Assembly (NCBI GenBank): GCA_030446685.1
Contig: JAUJMV010000016.1
Coordinates: 1 to 64,000 of the forward strand
DNA from: Thermomicrobiales bacterium
GTDB lineage: Bacteria; Chloroflexota; Chloroflexia; Thermomicrobiales; CADCWN01
Length of the DNA: 64,000 nt
Direction: 5' to 3'
Shown one piece after another: positions 1 to 10,425 of the stretch (position 1 is the stretch's first letter; each line of letters opens with the position of its first letter). Made by a program: the position numbers and the translations under genes. The notes beneath the pieces are model-generated. The model ran no database searches. It saw nothing but the letters and a program-made list of their open reading frames with translations, and was not told the DNA's origin.

Positions 1-32
1 CGCGGGATGGAATGCGGGAGGTAGGGGGGATC

Positions 33-902
33 ATGAGCTGGCTGGCAGGGATCAATCACTGGGCCATGCCCGGCATGCCGGTGCGCGAGGCGGCGGCGCT
101 GGCCCGTCGCGCGGGCTTCGCCGCGATCGAGCTGAACCTCGACGAGGAGGGCGAGGTCGGGCTCGGCACCACGGCCACCGCCGCCCGCGCCCTGCGCGCG
201 GCGGTCGAGGGCGAGGGGCTGGCGCTCGGCGGCCTCTCCACCGGCCTCTACTGGCGCGCCTCCCCCACGGCGGAGGACGCCGCCACCCGCGAGCGGGCGC
301 GGGAGATCGCCCGGCGGCAACTCCACCTCGCCGCCGAGCTGGGCGCGGGGGCGATCCTGGTCGTGCCGGGGCTGGTCGGCCGGGCCGCGGAGGGGCCGGC
401 CGCGCGCTACGACGTGGCCTACCGGCGCGCCGAGGAGTTCCTGGCGGCGCTGGCGCCGGAGGCGGCGAGCGCGGGGGTGGACCTGGCGATCGAGAACGTC
501 TGGAACAAGTTCCTGCTCAGCCCGCTGGAGATGGCGCGGATCGTGGACGACAGCGGCGGCGCGCGGGTCGGCGTCTACTTCGACGTCGGCAACATCCTCC
601 TCTACGGCTACCCCGAGCAGTGGATCGCGATCCTCGGCCCGCGCGTCCGGCGCATCCATCTGAAAGACTTCCGGCGCGCGGCCGGCGCCGCGCCGGGCGG
701 CTTCGTGGAGATCGGCACGGGCGACGTCGACTGGCCCGCCGTCGGCGCCGCCCTGGCCGCGACCGGCTACGACGGCCCGCTGACCGCCGAGGTCTTCCCC
801 TCGCAGGAGGAGCGCGCCGACCTGGAAGGCTACGTGACGCGCGTCGGCCGCCAGGTCGCCGACGTGATCGGGCGGATGGGCGCCGGCGCTTCGCAGGCAT
901 AA
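33..902 (+). CDS. Sugar phosphate isomerase/epimerase (AP endonuclease family 2 TIM barrel)
   Basis: ORF 12..902; motifs AIENVWNKFLLSP, GVYFDVGNILLYGYPEQWI, RRIHLKDFRR, GDVDWPAV typical of the xylose isomerase-like TIM-barrel family. Confidence 0.88.
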   Translation: MSWLAGINHWAMPGMPVREAAALARRAGFAAIELNLDEEGEVGLGTTATAARALRAAVEGEGLALGGLSTGLYWRASPTAEDAATRERAREIARRQLHLAAELGAGAILVVPGLVGRAAEGPAARYDVAYRRAEEFLAALAPEAASAGVDLAIENVWNKFLLSPLEMARIVDDSGGARVGVYFDVGNILLYGYPEQWIAILGPRVRRIHLKDFRRAAGAAPGGFVEIGTGDVDWPAVGAALAATGYDGPLTAEVFPSQEERADLEGYVTRVGRQVADVIGRMGAGASQA

Positions 903-947
903 ATCGTGTCCGCGCCGCGTTCCGACCGTTCATCCCTAGCGGGCGGG

Positions 948-1547
948 CTAGCGCTCCTCCTCGACGCCGAGGTCGGGATGCCGTTCGAGCAGCGTGGCGA
1001 GGAGGCGCAGTTGGAGGAAGGGCTCCAGCGGTAGGTGGGCCGGTAAGTCCGCCCGGAGGAGCGCCCGGCCGCCGGCCCGGAGGTACCCGTCGAGGGTCAG
1101 CGGCTCGCGCGCCAGGCGGGACACCTCAGCCCGGCTGAGCAGGAGCAGACCGCGCGCCTCGGCCAGCGGGGCGGCGACGCCGGCGGCGCTCGCCAGGTAC
1201 ATCGGCATCAGCCGGCCGGCCCGCGCGCCACTGCCCTGGATGACGAGCAGCGGCGCGACGGCCCCGAGACCCGCCGACCGCCGGTCTCCCGGCGTGCGCG
1301 CCGCGGGGTCCCGCCCGTCCCGGAACCAGTAGGTGCGCGGCGGGGCGAGGGGGCGGATCGCCAGGCCCGCCTCCTCGCGCGCCTCGCGCGCCGCGCACTC
1401 CCACGGCGTTTCCCGCCCCTCGCGGTGGCCGCCTAGGCGCACGACCGCGAGCCTGTCGCCCCGCGGGGTCGGCCCGACCATGAAGGGGAACCGCCCGTCG
1501 AGCACGACATAGGCCCCGGCGGTCACGACCCGGCGCAGCGCGTCCAT
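948..1547 (-). CDS. NUDIX hydrolase
   Basis: Within ORF 948..1901; Nudix box GGHREGRETPWECAAREAREEAGL fits GX5EX7REUXEEXGU; start at MDALRRVVTAG. Confidence 0.85.
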   Translation of the reverse strand: MDALRRVVTAGAYVVLDGRFPFMVGPTPRGDRLAVVRLGGHREGRETPWECAAREAREEAGLAIRPLAPPRTYWFRDGRDPAARTPGDRRSAGLGAVAPLLVIQGSGARAGRLMPMYLASAAGVAAPLAEARGLLLLSRAEVSRLAREPLTLDGYLRAGGRALLRADLPAHLPLEPFLQLRLLATLLERHPDLGVEEER

Positions 1548-1737
1548 GCCTCCCCCCCCTCGCGACGTGCCGCGGGGCCGACCCGCCCCCCGCTCCGGCG
1601 TGTCCAGCCGTGCCATCCGATACCGGTACTCGTCGCTGCACCGGCACCGAATGGCACGGCCCGCCCCCCTCTCCTCGTAGGAGAGGGGCCGGGGGAGAGG
1701 TCCGCCCCGCGCGCCGTCAATTCGGGGTAGAGGCCGA

Positions 1738-4700
1738 TTACACGACGATCGCCGGGATCGCCGCCGCGCGCACCAGCTCGTCGAAGCGGCGCACGTCCTC
1801 GGCGAGCAGTTGCCGCAGCGTCGCCCGCTCGGCCGCGACCCGCTCGGCGAGCCGCTCGTAGACCTCGGTCGCGCCGCGCGTCGGCGCGTCGTCCGACTCA
1901 TCGATCATCACGCTCAGCCCGGCCAGTTGGTCCTTCAACCGGGACGGCCCCGGCTGCTGCTGGTCCGGCTCGGTCTGGATCAGCGCCTCCTCGACGCCCT
2001 TCAGCTTCTCCTTCAGATCCTTCGCGGCGGCGAGGACCGTCTCGTGCCCGCCCGCGCCGTTCTGCGCCGATTGTTCCTCACCGGCCGCCTTCAGCCGCTC
2101 CTCCCAGCCCTCGACCTGCTTGCGGACGCGGCGGAGCTGGTTGACCGCCTCGTGGACCTCGGAGAGGCGGTCGCGGATTTGCCCTTCAGGGCGAACTGCG
2201 CCGCCAGATCCCGGCGTCACCGGCAGGCGCGGGTCCGGCACGACGGCGAAGCGCGCGGTCTGCGTCTCGCCGCCGGCCGCGAGTTCCACCTGGTACTCGC
2301 CCGGCACACGCGCGGCGCGACGGCCGCGTCGATCATCTCGCCGAAGGGGTCGCCCGGCGTCGCATCGGCCAGGCGGGTCGGGCCGGCGCCGCGCAGGTTC
2401 CAGACGAAGCGGTTGGTCCCCGCCTCGACCGGCAGCCTGGGCTTCTCCTCGCCCGTGCTGGAGAAGGAGCGGATCTCGTGCCCCTCGGCGTCGAGGAAGC
2501 GGATCGTCACCGCGCCCGCGCCGTCCGCCGCTTGCGGCTTCTCGGACCCCTCGGCCCCCTCCGCCCCTTGCGCGGCCTTCGCCGCGGCCTGCGCCCGCTC
2601 CGCCACCTCGGGGGCGAGGTAGTAGTGGACGATCGCGCCGTCGGGCGGGTTCTTGCCGGCGTCGAGGAACTCCTCGGTCGGCGTGCCCATCGCGCTCTCG
2701 CCCTGCCGGTAGGAGACCGTCACCGGCCCGGTCATCTTGTAGCTGGTGTAGCCGGGGGTCTTCGGGCCGAACGAGCGGCCGTAGTGGCGGAAGCGCACCG
2801 TGTCGCGCGGCGTGAAGAGCTTCGCCCCCGCCCCGGCCAGGTCGTCGTGCAGCTGGCGCAGCGGCGAGACGTCGTCGAGGATCCAGAAGGAGCGGCCGTG
2901 GGTCGCCGCGACCAGGTCGGTCCCCTTGACGACCAGATCGTAGATCGGCACGACCGGCAGGTTGGTCTCCAGCCGCCGCCAGTTGGTGCCGTTGTCGAAC
3001 GAGACGTAGACGCCGGTCTCGGTCCCGGCGTAGAGCAGCCCGTGCCGGGTCGGGTCGGCGCGGATCGTCCGCGTGAAGTCGTCGGCGGGGATGCCGCCGG
3101 TGATCCGCGTCCACCCCTTGCCGTAGTCGTCGGTGCGGTAGAGGTACGGCGCCGGGTCGTCGAGCTTGTAGCAGGTCGCGGCGAGGTAGCACATCGCCGG
3201 GTCGTGCGGGCAGGGCTCGATGATCGCGATCAGCGCCCGCTCTGGCAGATCGGGCGGCGTCACGTCCTGCCAGGTCGCGCCGCCGTCGCGCGAGAGGTGG
3301 ACGAGGCCGTCGTCCGAGCCGGCCCAGAGGACGCCCGCCTCGTGCGGCGACTCGCGGAAGGCGAAGATCGTGCCGTAGATCTCCGCGCCGCTGTTGTCGG
3401 CGGTCAGCGGCCCGCCGGACGAGCCGAGGGTCGCCGGGTCGTTGCGGGTCAGGTCGGGGCTGAGCGTCTCCCAACTCGCCCCCTCGTCGGTCGAGCGGTG
3501 GACGACGTGCGAGGTGACGTAGAGGACGTCCGGGTCGTGCGGCGAGAACTCGACCGGGAAGGTCCACTGGAAGCGGTACTTCAGCCGATCGGCCCCCGCC
3601 CCGAAGCCCTGCAGCTCCGGCCAGACGGTCACGTTGCGCTTCTGTCCGGTCTGCGGGTTCCAGGCGATCAGCCGGCCGTGCCCCAGGCCGGTGCCGATGC
3701 CGCCGCCGAAGACCGTGTGCGGCGGCTTGGGGCTGACCGCGATGTAGCCGCTCTCGCCGCCGCCCGGCTCGACGTAGTCCTTCCAGCTGATCGCGCCCTC
3801 CGCGCTGAAGCTCGGCAGGCGCATCGCCCAGTTGTCCTGCTGCGAGCCGTAGACGTGGTACGGCGTCTGGTCGTCGGTCGTGACGTGGTAGAACTGCGCG
3901 GTCGGCTGGTTGAGGATGCTCGACCAGGACCGCCCGCCGTCGAACGAGACGCAGGCGCCGCCGTCGTTCCCCTCGATCAGCCGGTCGGAGTCGCGCGGGT
4001 CGATCCACAGGCCGTGGTTGTCGCCGTGCGGCGTCGGTACCTGGCTGAAGGTCTTACCGCCGTCGACCGACTTCCAGCAGGCCAGGTTGAGCACCCAGAC
4101 CGTCTCGGCGTCTTGGGGGTCGGCGAAGACGTGCATGTAGTACCAGGGGCGGCGGCGCAGGTCGCCGCTGTCGGAGACGCGCTCCCAGCTCGCGCCGTAG
4201 TCCTCCGTGCGGTAGAGGCCGCTCTTGCCCTGCTCGGCCTCGATCAGCGCCCAGGCGCGCCCGGGGCGAGGGGCGACGGCCACCCCGATCTTGCCGATGG
4301 TGCCGTCCGGCAGCCCCCGGTTGCGGGTGATCTCGGTCCAGGTGTCGCCGCCGTCGGTCGACTGCCAGAGGCCGGAGTCCTCGCCGCCGCTGTGCATGGC
4401 GTGCGGGTACCGCTGCGCCTGCCAGAGCGTCGCGTAGAGGAGGCGCGGGTTGGTGGGGTCGAGCGCCAGGTCGATCGCGCCGGCGCGGTCGCTCTTGTAG
4501 AGGACCTTCTCCCAGGTCGCGCCACCGTCGGTCGAGCGGAAGACACCGCGCTCCTCGTTGCGCCCCCAGGCGTGCCCGAGCGCCGCCACGTAGACGACCT
4601 CGGGGTCCCGCGGGTGGACCACGATCGCGCCGATGTGGCGCGTGTCGCGCAGCCCGACGTTCCGCCAGGTCCGCCCGCCGTCGGTCGACTTGTAGACCCC

Positions 4701-5001
4701 GTCGCCGTGGGAGACGTTGCTGCGGATCGTCGCCTCGCCGGTGCCGGCGTAGATCACGTTCGGGTCGGCCTCGGCCACCGCGAGCGCGCCGACCGCCGCC
4801 GTCCCGAACTGCCCATCCGAGATGTTCTCCCAGTGCGAGCCGCCGTTGGTCGTCTTCCAGACGCCCCCGGCGCAGGCCCCGAAGTAGAAGGTCCCCCGCT
4901 CGGTCGGGTGCCCGGCCACCGCCACGACCCGCCCGCCACGGTGCGGCCCGATCAGCCGCCACTCCAGCGATCGAAAGAGATTGGCCCCGTTCGCTTCCAC
5001 C
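1738..5001 (-). CDS. BNR/VPS10-like beta-propeller glycosyl hydrolase-type protein (one apparent frameshift near 2310)
   Basis: ORF 2217..5150 has repeated (S/R)TDGG.TW-type Asp-box motifs; the C-terminus continues in the 1738..4008 frame (YQVELAAGGETQTARFAVVPDPRLP...). Confidence 0.82.
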
Positions 5002-5130
5002 CGTCCCCACTCCTTCCCGTGACGCTCGCCGGCCGGCCGCGCGCCGCGTTCGCGCGCCGCGCCGCTGATTCTCAACGGCCCCGCCGCTCCTGTCAAAGGG
5101 CGGCGCGGGCCGGGCGGCGGGCGGGCTGGC

Positions 5131-5754
5131 TCAGACCAGCCCGTAGCCAAGCGCCAGCGCCGCGTGCTGTAGCGGCAGGAGGAGGGCCGGCGCCGCGAGC
5201 GGCTGGTGGAAGAAGGGGGCCGTCGGGAGGGCGGGCCGGGCGCGCTCGTAGAGGGCGACGGCCGGCGCGTTGCCGTGCATCGAGGAGCAGTACAGCAGGC
5301 CGTGGACCCCCGGATAGGCGGCGTAGATGGCGCGCGACCAGTGCTGGGCGCGGGGCCGCGGGCCGGAATTGATCGCCATCGAGGCGCCGGCGCGGGTCGG
5401 CCACAGGCCGGTCAGATCGAGCAGCAGCAGATCGGCCGCGGTGGCGAACCCGGCCAGCCAGGGGTCGCGGGCGGTCCGGTCGATCAGGCGCGTCTGCTGG
5501 AAGACTTCGGCCACGCAGGTCGGGCCGCGCGCCGCGTAGAGGATGCCGCGCTCCTGCGCCCGCGGCGGCGGCAGGTGGTGATCGAAGCGCGAACCGCGCA
5601 CGGGGCCGTAGGTGCGCCAGGTATGCCAGGCGGCGGCCCTCGCGCCGCCGCGGAAGTACACCCGCCACAGCTCGGTCCCGGCGGGCAGGGTCGCCAGGGC
5701 CGGGGCGATCCGCGCCAGTTCACCGATCGCCGGTGGCTGGGGGAACTTCGGCAT
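5131..5754 (-). CDS. RES-domain protein (NAD-degrading toxin family)
   Basis: 207 aa; ELWRVYF...GSRFDHH...GILYAARGPTCVAEVFQQTR matches RES R/E/S landmarks; directly downstream of an Xre/MbcA-ParS-like antitoxin. Confidence 0.8.
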   Translation of the reverse strand: MPKFPQPPAIGELARIAPALATLPAGTELWRVYFRGGARAAAWHTWRTYGPVRGSRFDHHLPPPRAQERGILYAARGPTCVAEVFQQTRLIDRTARDPWLAGFATAADLLLLDLTGLWPTRAGASMAINSGPRPRAQHWSRAIYAAYPGVHGLLYCSSMHGNAPAVALYERARPALPTAPFFHQPLAAPALLLPLQHAALALGYGLV

Positions 5755-5760
5755 CGCGCG

Positions 5761-6365
5761 CTAGAGATCCGCGGCCAGCGCCGCCGCCTCGACCGGGTCG
5801 CCGCCGGTGCGCAGCCAGTCGAGCGGGCTGACCGGCTCGCCCGCGACGACGAGATCGGGGTTCGGCTGCGTGAACCAGCGGTAGACGCCGACCGGGTGGA
5901 GGGCCGGGTCGAGGTGCGGCAGCACCCGCTCGATGCCCGGCACCAGGCGCCCCGGCGGCGGCGCGTCGAACTGGAAGGCCGGCAGGCGCCAGCCGTCCGC
6001 CAGCTTGATCCCGTAGAGGGAGCGCCGGGCCAGGCGCTGCCGCACCCGGCTGGCGTCGACACCCAACCAGCGCGCGGCCGCGGGCGCGGGCCAGGCGGTC
6101 GCCAGGAGCGCGGTGTACTCGGCCACCGTCCACGCCAGGGGGTCGTAGGCCACCGCCCCTTCCCCGATCGCGCCGGGCAGCGGGGCGAAGGAGAAGCCGG
6201 CGCGTTCGAGCGCCGCCCGCTCCCGCGGCGCCAGGTCGCGCTCGGGCGCCCCCACCCTGGAGCGGGCGGCAACCGCCGGATCGCCTCCAGCACCAGCCGC
6301 ACCAGTTGCTGCGGCTCGCCCCGCAGCCCCACCCGCTCCAGATCGTCCGCCGTCAATGCCACCAT
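5761..6365 (-). CDS. Xre/MbcA/ParS-type antitoxin (frameshift near 6255)
   Basis: ARWLGVDASRVRQRLARRSLYGIKLADGWRLPAFQF...LPHLDPALHPVGVYRWFTQPNPDL...SPLDWLRTGGDPVEAAALAADL; N-terminus MVALTADDLERVGLRGEPQQLV in the adjacent frame; gap of 6 bp to the toxin. Confidence 0.75.
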
Positions 6366-6570
6366 GGCGGCCCTCCGCTCACGTCTTAACACGGCGTGAG
6401 ACCTCGTGAGCAATCATAACTGGGGCGGGCCGGTCGGTCAAATCGCCGCGAGGCAGCCGGCAGCCGCGCGCGACACCCCCATTCGTCACGATCCGGGTTC
6501 GCCCCCAATGGGCCAGGGGCTGGTAGGATAGGGGGACGAACTCCTCGACAGCGCCTGAAAGGAGAGAGAG

Positions 6571-7332
6571 ATGTGCCACCCCGAGGCCGGCGAGCCCTTC
6601 CGCGGCGCGACAATCCCCGAACAGGAGCTGGAGCTGCCGGTCGCGGAGGGGACGATCCGGACCACGCTCTACCGCGGCCCGGCCCCCCATGGGGGCGGTG
6701 CGGCGCCCGGAGTCGTCATCATCCACGACGTCTACGGGCATAGCGACTTCTACCGCGACATGGGCCGGCGCCTCGCCGCGGCCGGCTTCACGACACTCTT
6801 GCCCGACCTCTTCCACCGCCAGGGACCGATCCCCGGGCGCGACCGCGAGGCGGCCATGGCCCGCCGCGCCCGCTTCGACGAGCGCATCGCGCTGACCGAT
6901 CTCGCGGCCGCGCTGCGCCACTTGCGCGAGGAGGAGGGCGCGGCGAGGGTGGGGGCGATCGGTTTCTGCATGGGCGGCACCCTGGCGATGCTGCTGGCCG
7001 CCCGCGAGCCGCTCGACGCGGGCGTCGTCTTCTACGGCTTCCCCGCCGCCCGCAACCGCGGCGAATTGGCCCCCTTCCAGGTGCTCGACGAGGCCGACCG
7101 GATCGCCGCCCCGCTCCTCGGCTTCTGGGGCGACCAGGACGCCGGGGTCGGGATGGACAACGTGCGGCGGCTCGACGAGGAGCTGACCCGCCACGGCAAG
7201 CCGCACGAGTTCACGATCTACCCCGGCCTGCCGCACGGCTTCCTGACCTTCGACGAGGGCGCGCCCTTCGGCCAGGAATCGCGCGACGCCTGGACGCGCA
7301 CCCTCGCCTTCTTCGCCGACCGGCTGACCTGA
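6571..7332 (+). CDS. Dienelactone hydrolase family protein
   Basis: 253 aa; GVVIIHDVYGHSDFYRDMGRRLAAAGF, GAIGFCMGGTLAM, GLPHGF. Confidence 0.9.
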   Translation: MCHPEAGEPFRGATIPEQELELPVAEGTIRTTLYRGPAPHGGGAAPGVVIIHDVYGHSDFYRDMGRRLAAAGFTTLLPDLFHRQGPIPGRDREAAMARRARFDERIALTDLAAALRHLREEEGAARVGAIGFCMGGTLAMLLAAREPLDAGVVFYGFPAARNRGELAPFQVLDEADRIAAPLLGFWGDQDAGVGMDNVRRLDEELTRHGKPHEFTIYPGLPHGFLTFDEGAPFGQESRDAWTRTLAFFADRLT

Positions 7333-7538
7333 CGCGGCGGCGGCCCCGATTGTCGAAAATCGCCGCGGCCGTCGGGGGGTAGGGGCGGACCTGCGTGTCC
7401 GCCCGGCTTGCCCCACCACCGACGTCACAGACCGGGTAGGGGCTGCGGGCGGACCCGCGTACCCGCCCCTACACCGGGCGATGGTGGCGTTCCCCGAGAT
7501 GATGGCGGACAATCGGATGGCACGAGGGAAGGCAGACG

Positions 7539-8849
7539 GTGAGCGACGAGGCGGTGCGCCGGGCAGGGGGCGGGCAGGGCGCGGAACCGGCGGCGCGGGG
7601 TGAACGCCCGATCGCCGGAGAGCCGGCAGCGCCCGCGGCGGCCGGGCCGCCGGGCGGCGGCAGCGCGCTGGAGGTGCTCGGCGTCTCCACCCGCCTCGGC
7701 CTGACCTCGTTCGGCGGCCCGATCGCCCACCTCGGCTATTTCCGCGAGGAGTACGTCGCGCGCCGCCGCTGGCTCGACGAGCAGACCTACGCCGACCTGG
7801 TGGCGCTCTGCCAGTTCCTCCCCGGCCCGGCCAGCAGCCAGGTCGGGATCGCGATCGGGATCGGGCGCGCCGGGCTCCTCGGCGGGCTGGCCGCCTGGCT
7901 CGGCTTCACCCTCCCCTCGGCCCTCGCCCTGGTGGCGTTCGCCCTGGGGGTGCGGGCGCTCGGGGTGACGGAGAGCGGCTGGCTCCAGGGATTGAAAATT
8001 GTCGCGGTCGCGGTCGTGGCGCAGGCCGTCTGGGGGATGGCGCGGCAGCTCGCCCCCGACCGCACGCGGGCGACGATCGCGATCGGGGCGGCGCTCGTCG
8101 CGCTGGCCTGGCAGTCGGCGCTCGCCCAGATCCTCGTCATCGCCGCGGCCGGGCTGCTCGGCTGGCGCCTGCTGCCGGCGGGCGAGATCGTCGCGCGCCC
8201 GCACGGCCGCGTCCCGGTCGGCCGCCGCCTCGCCGTCGCCTGCTGGGTCGCCTTCTTCGGGCTGCTGATCGCCCTGCCGCTGCTGCGCCAGGCCACCGCG
8301 AGCGGGGCGGTCGCGGTCTTCGACAGCTTCTACCGCGCCGGGTCGCTCGTCTTCGGCGGCGGCCACGTCGTGCTGCCGCTGCTCCAGGCCGAGGTCGTGC
8401 CGCCCGGCTGGCTGACGGACGAGCAGTTCGTTGCCGGCTACGGCGCGGCGCAGGCGGTGCCGGGGCCGCTCTTCACCTTCGCGGCCTACCTCGGCGCGGT
8501 GATCGCCCCGCTGCCGAACCCGATCGTCGGTGCGGCGGTGGCGCTCGTCGCCATCTTCCTCCCCTCGTTCCTGCTGGTGATCGGCGCGCTCCCCTTCTGG
8601 GACGCGCTGCGCGCCCGCCCCGCCTTCCAGGCCGCCCTGCGCGGGATCAACGCGGCGGTCGTCGGCATCCTCCTCGCCGCCCTCTACACCCCCGTCTGGA
8701 CCAGCGCGACAGACGGGCCCCTTGCGGGGCCGGCGCCGTTCGCCCTCGCCCTCGCCGCCTTCGGGCTGCTGCAATTCTGGAAGCTCCCGCCCTGGCTCGT
8801 CGTCGCCCTGGCCGCGCTCGCCGGGGCCGCCCTCGCGGCGCTGACCTGA
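7539..8849 (+). CDS. chrA: Chromate transporter (CHR family)
   Basis: 436 aa; TSFGGPIAHLGYFREEYVARRRWLDEQTYADLVALCQFLPGPASSQVGIAIG, repeated half GGGHVVLPLLQAEVV. Confidence 0.92.
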   Translation: MSDEAVRRAGGGQGAEPAARGERPIAGEPAAPAAAGPPGGGSALEVLGVSTRLGLTSFGGPIAHLGYFREEYVARRRWLDEQTYADLVALCQFLPGPASSQVGIAIGIGRAGLLGGLAAWLGFTLPSALALVAFALGVRALGVTESGWLQGLKIVAVAVVAQAVWGMARQLAPDRTRATIAIGAALVALAWQSALAQILVIAAAGLLGWRLLPAGEIVARPHGRVPVGRRLAVACWVAFFGLLIALPLLRQATASGAVAVFDSFYRAGSLVFGGGHVVLPLLQAEVVPPGWLTDEQFVAGYGAAQAVPGPLFTFAAYLGAVIAPLPNPIVGAAVALVAIFLPSFLLVIGALPFWDALRARPAFQAALRGINAAVVGILLAALYTPVWTSATDGPLAGPAPFALALAAFGLLQFWKLPPWLVVALAALAGAALAALT

Positions 8850-8970
8850 GCGCCCCCCCGGCCCCTTAACTCTGGGGGGAGAGGACGTGGATAGAGTTCC
8901 AGCCCTTTTAGAGAGGCAACCGGCTGGCCCCGGTCCTACTCCCCCCAGAGTTGGGGGGCCGGGGGGGCGC
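8850..8970. repeat. Long inverted repeat (32-nt arms, 2 mismatches) between chrA and the Tm-1-like gene
   Basis: Left arm 8850-8881 gcgcccccccggccccttaactctggggggag; right arm 8939-8970 is its complement with tt to cc. Confidence 0.85.
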
Positions 8971-9063
8971 TTCCCACGCCGGGAGGGCGGCGATCTGCGG
9001 TAAGATAGCGGCGCCAGGTGAGCCGGCCTCGGCGCGACCGGAAAGCGGGGAGGAGAGTGCGCC

Positions 9064-10317
9064 ATGCCCACCGTCGTCCTGCTCGGCACGCTCGACACCA
9101 AGGGGCTCGAATACGGCTTCTTGCGCGAGCGGGTCCGCGAGGCCGGCTGCGAGGTGCTCGTGATCGACGCGGGCGTGCAGGGCACGCCGCTCACCCACGC
9201 CGACCTGCCGCGCGAGGAGGTCGCGCGGGCGGCCGGGGCGGACGTCGCCGCGCTGGCGGCCGGCGGCGACCGCGGCGCCGCGGTGGCGACGATGGCGCGC
9301 GGCGCGACGGCGATCGTCGCGCGCCTGCACGGCGAGGGGCGGCTCGACGGCATCCTCGGCCTCGGCGGCTCGGGCGGCTCGGCGCTGGTGACGGCGGCGA
9401 TGCGGGCACTGCCGGTCGGCGTCCCGAAGCTGATGGTCTCGACCGTCGCCTCGGGCGACACCCGCCCCTACGTCGGCGCGACCGACATCACGATGATGTA
9501 CTCGGTGGTCGACATCGCCGGCATCAACCGCCTCTCCGCGCGCATCCTGTCGAACGCGGCGGCGGCGATCGCCGGCATGGCGCGCTCCTACGCCGGCGAC
9601 AAGGCAGCCACGGAAGCCGCCGGGGCGAAGCCGCTGATCGGCGCGACGATGTTCGGCGTGACGACCCCGAGCGTGACCGAGGCCCGCCGCCTGCTGGAAG
9701 AGCGGGGCTACGAGGTGCTGGTCTTCCACGCCACCGGGACCGGCGGGCAGTCGCTGGAAGCCCTGGTGGACGGCGGCTTCCTCGCCGGCGTCCTCGACAT
9801 CACCACGACCGAGCTGGCCGACGACCTGGTCGGCGGGGTGATGTCGGCCGGGCCGGGCCGGCTGGAGATCGCCGGGGCGCGCGGCCTGCCGCAGGTCGTC
9901 TCGCTCGGCGCGCTCGACATGGTCAACTTCGGGCCGCGCGACACGGTCCCGCCGCGGTTCCGGGGGCGCACCCTCTACGTCCACAACCCCACCGTGACGC
10001 TGATGCGGACCACGCCGGAGGAGTGCGCCGAGCTAGGCCGGCGGATCGCCCGCAAGCTCAACGCGGCGACCGGGCCGACCGCCCTCTTCATCCCCCTGCG
10101 CGGCGTCTCGGCGATCGCCACCGCGGGCCAGGTCTTCCACGACCCCGCCGCCGACCGGGCGCTCTTCGGCGCGCTGCGGGACACGATCGCCGGCAACGTC
10201 GAGGTCCACGAACTCGACCTGGACATCAACGACCCCCGCTTCGCCGCCGCGATGGCCGAGCGGCTGGCGGCGATGATCGCGGAGCGCGGGTCGTCCGACG
10301 CGGAGCGTGGAGCGTAG
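9064..10317 (+). CDS. Tm-1-like ATP-binding domain protein (UPF0261)
   Basis: 417 aa; VVLLGTLDTKGLEYGFLRE, DAGVQG, LGLGGSGGSALVTAAMRALPVGVPKLMVSTVASGDTRPYVGATDITMMYSVVDIAGIN. Confidence 0.9.
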   Translation: MPTVVLLGTLDTKGLEYGFLRERVREAGCEVLVIDAGVQGTPLTHADLPREEVARAAGADVAALAAGGDRGAAVATMARGATAIVARLHGEGRLDGILGLGGSGGSALVTAAMRALPVGVPKLMVSTVASGDTRPYVGATDITMMYSVVDIAGINRLSARILSNAAAAIAGMARSYAGDKAATEAAGAKPLIGATMFGVTTPSVTEARRLLEERGYEVLVFHATGTGGQSLEALVDGGFLAGVLDITTTELADDLVGGVMSAGPGRLEIAGARGLPQVVSLGALDMVNFGPRDTVPPRFRGRTLYVHNPTVTLMRTTPEECAELGRRIARKLNAATGPTALFIPLRGVSAIATAGQVFHDPAADRALFGALRDTIAGNVEVHELDLDINDPRFAAAMAERLAAMIAERGSSDAERGA

Positions 10318-10406
10318 AGCGAACGGAGGGGGAGGCGGGGGGTGAGCGGAGTCCCGATCGCCGCGCCATTCGCGCACGCTCCACGCTCCACGCTCCACGC
10401 TCCACG
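10300..10406. repeat. Heptamer (GCTCCAC) repeat hairpin overlapping the 3' end of the Tm-1-like gene
   Basis: Left arm cggagcgtggagcgtagagc 10301-10320 (includes the stop TAG); right arm (gctccac)x4 10378-10406. Confidence 0.7.
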
Positions 10407-10425
10407 ACACAAGGAGGTGGCGGGC

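Noticed and set aside
1664-1715. cccccctctcctcgtaggagaggggccgggggagagg hairpin as a specific terminator
   Set aside because: Generic interspersed GC-rich palindrome; too little context to assign a function.
2478-5372. 964-aa plus-strand ORF
   Set aside because: Antisense of the BNR-repeat gene.
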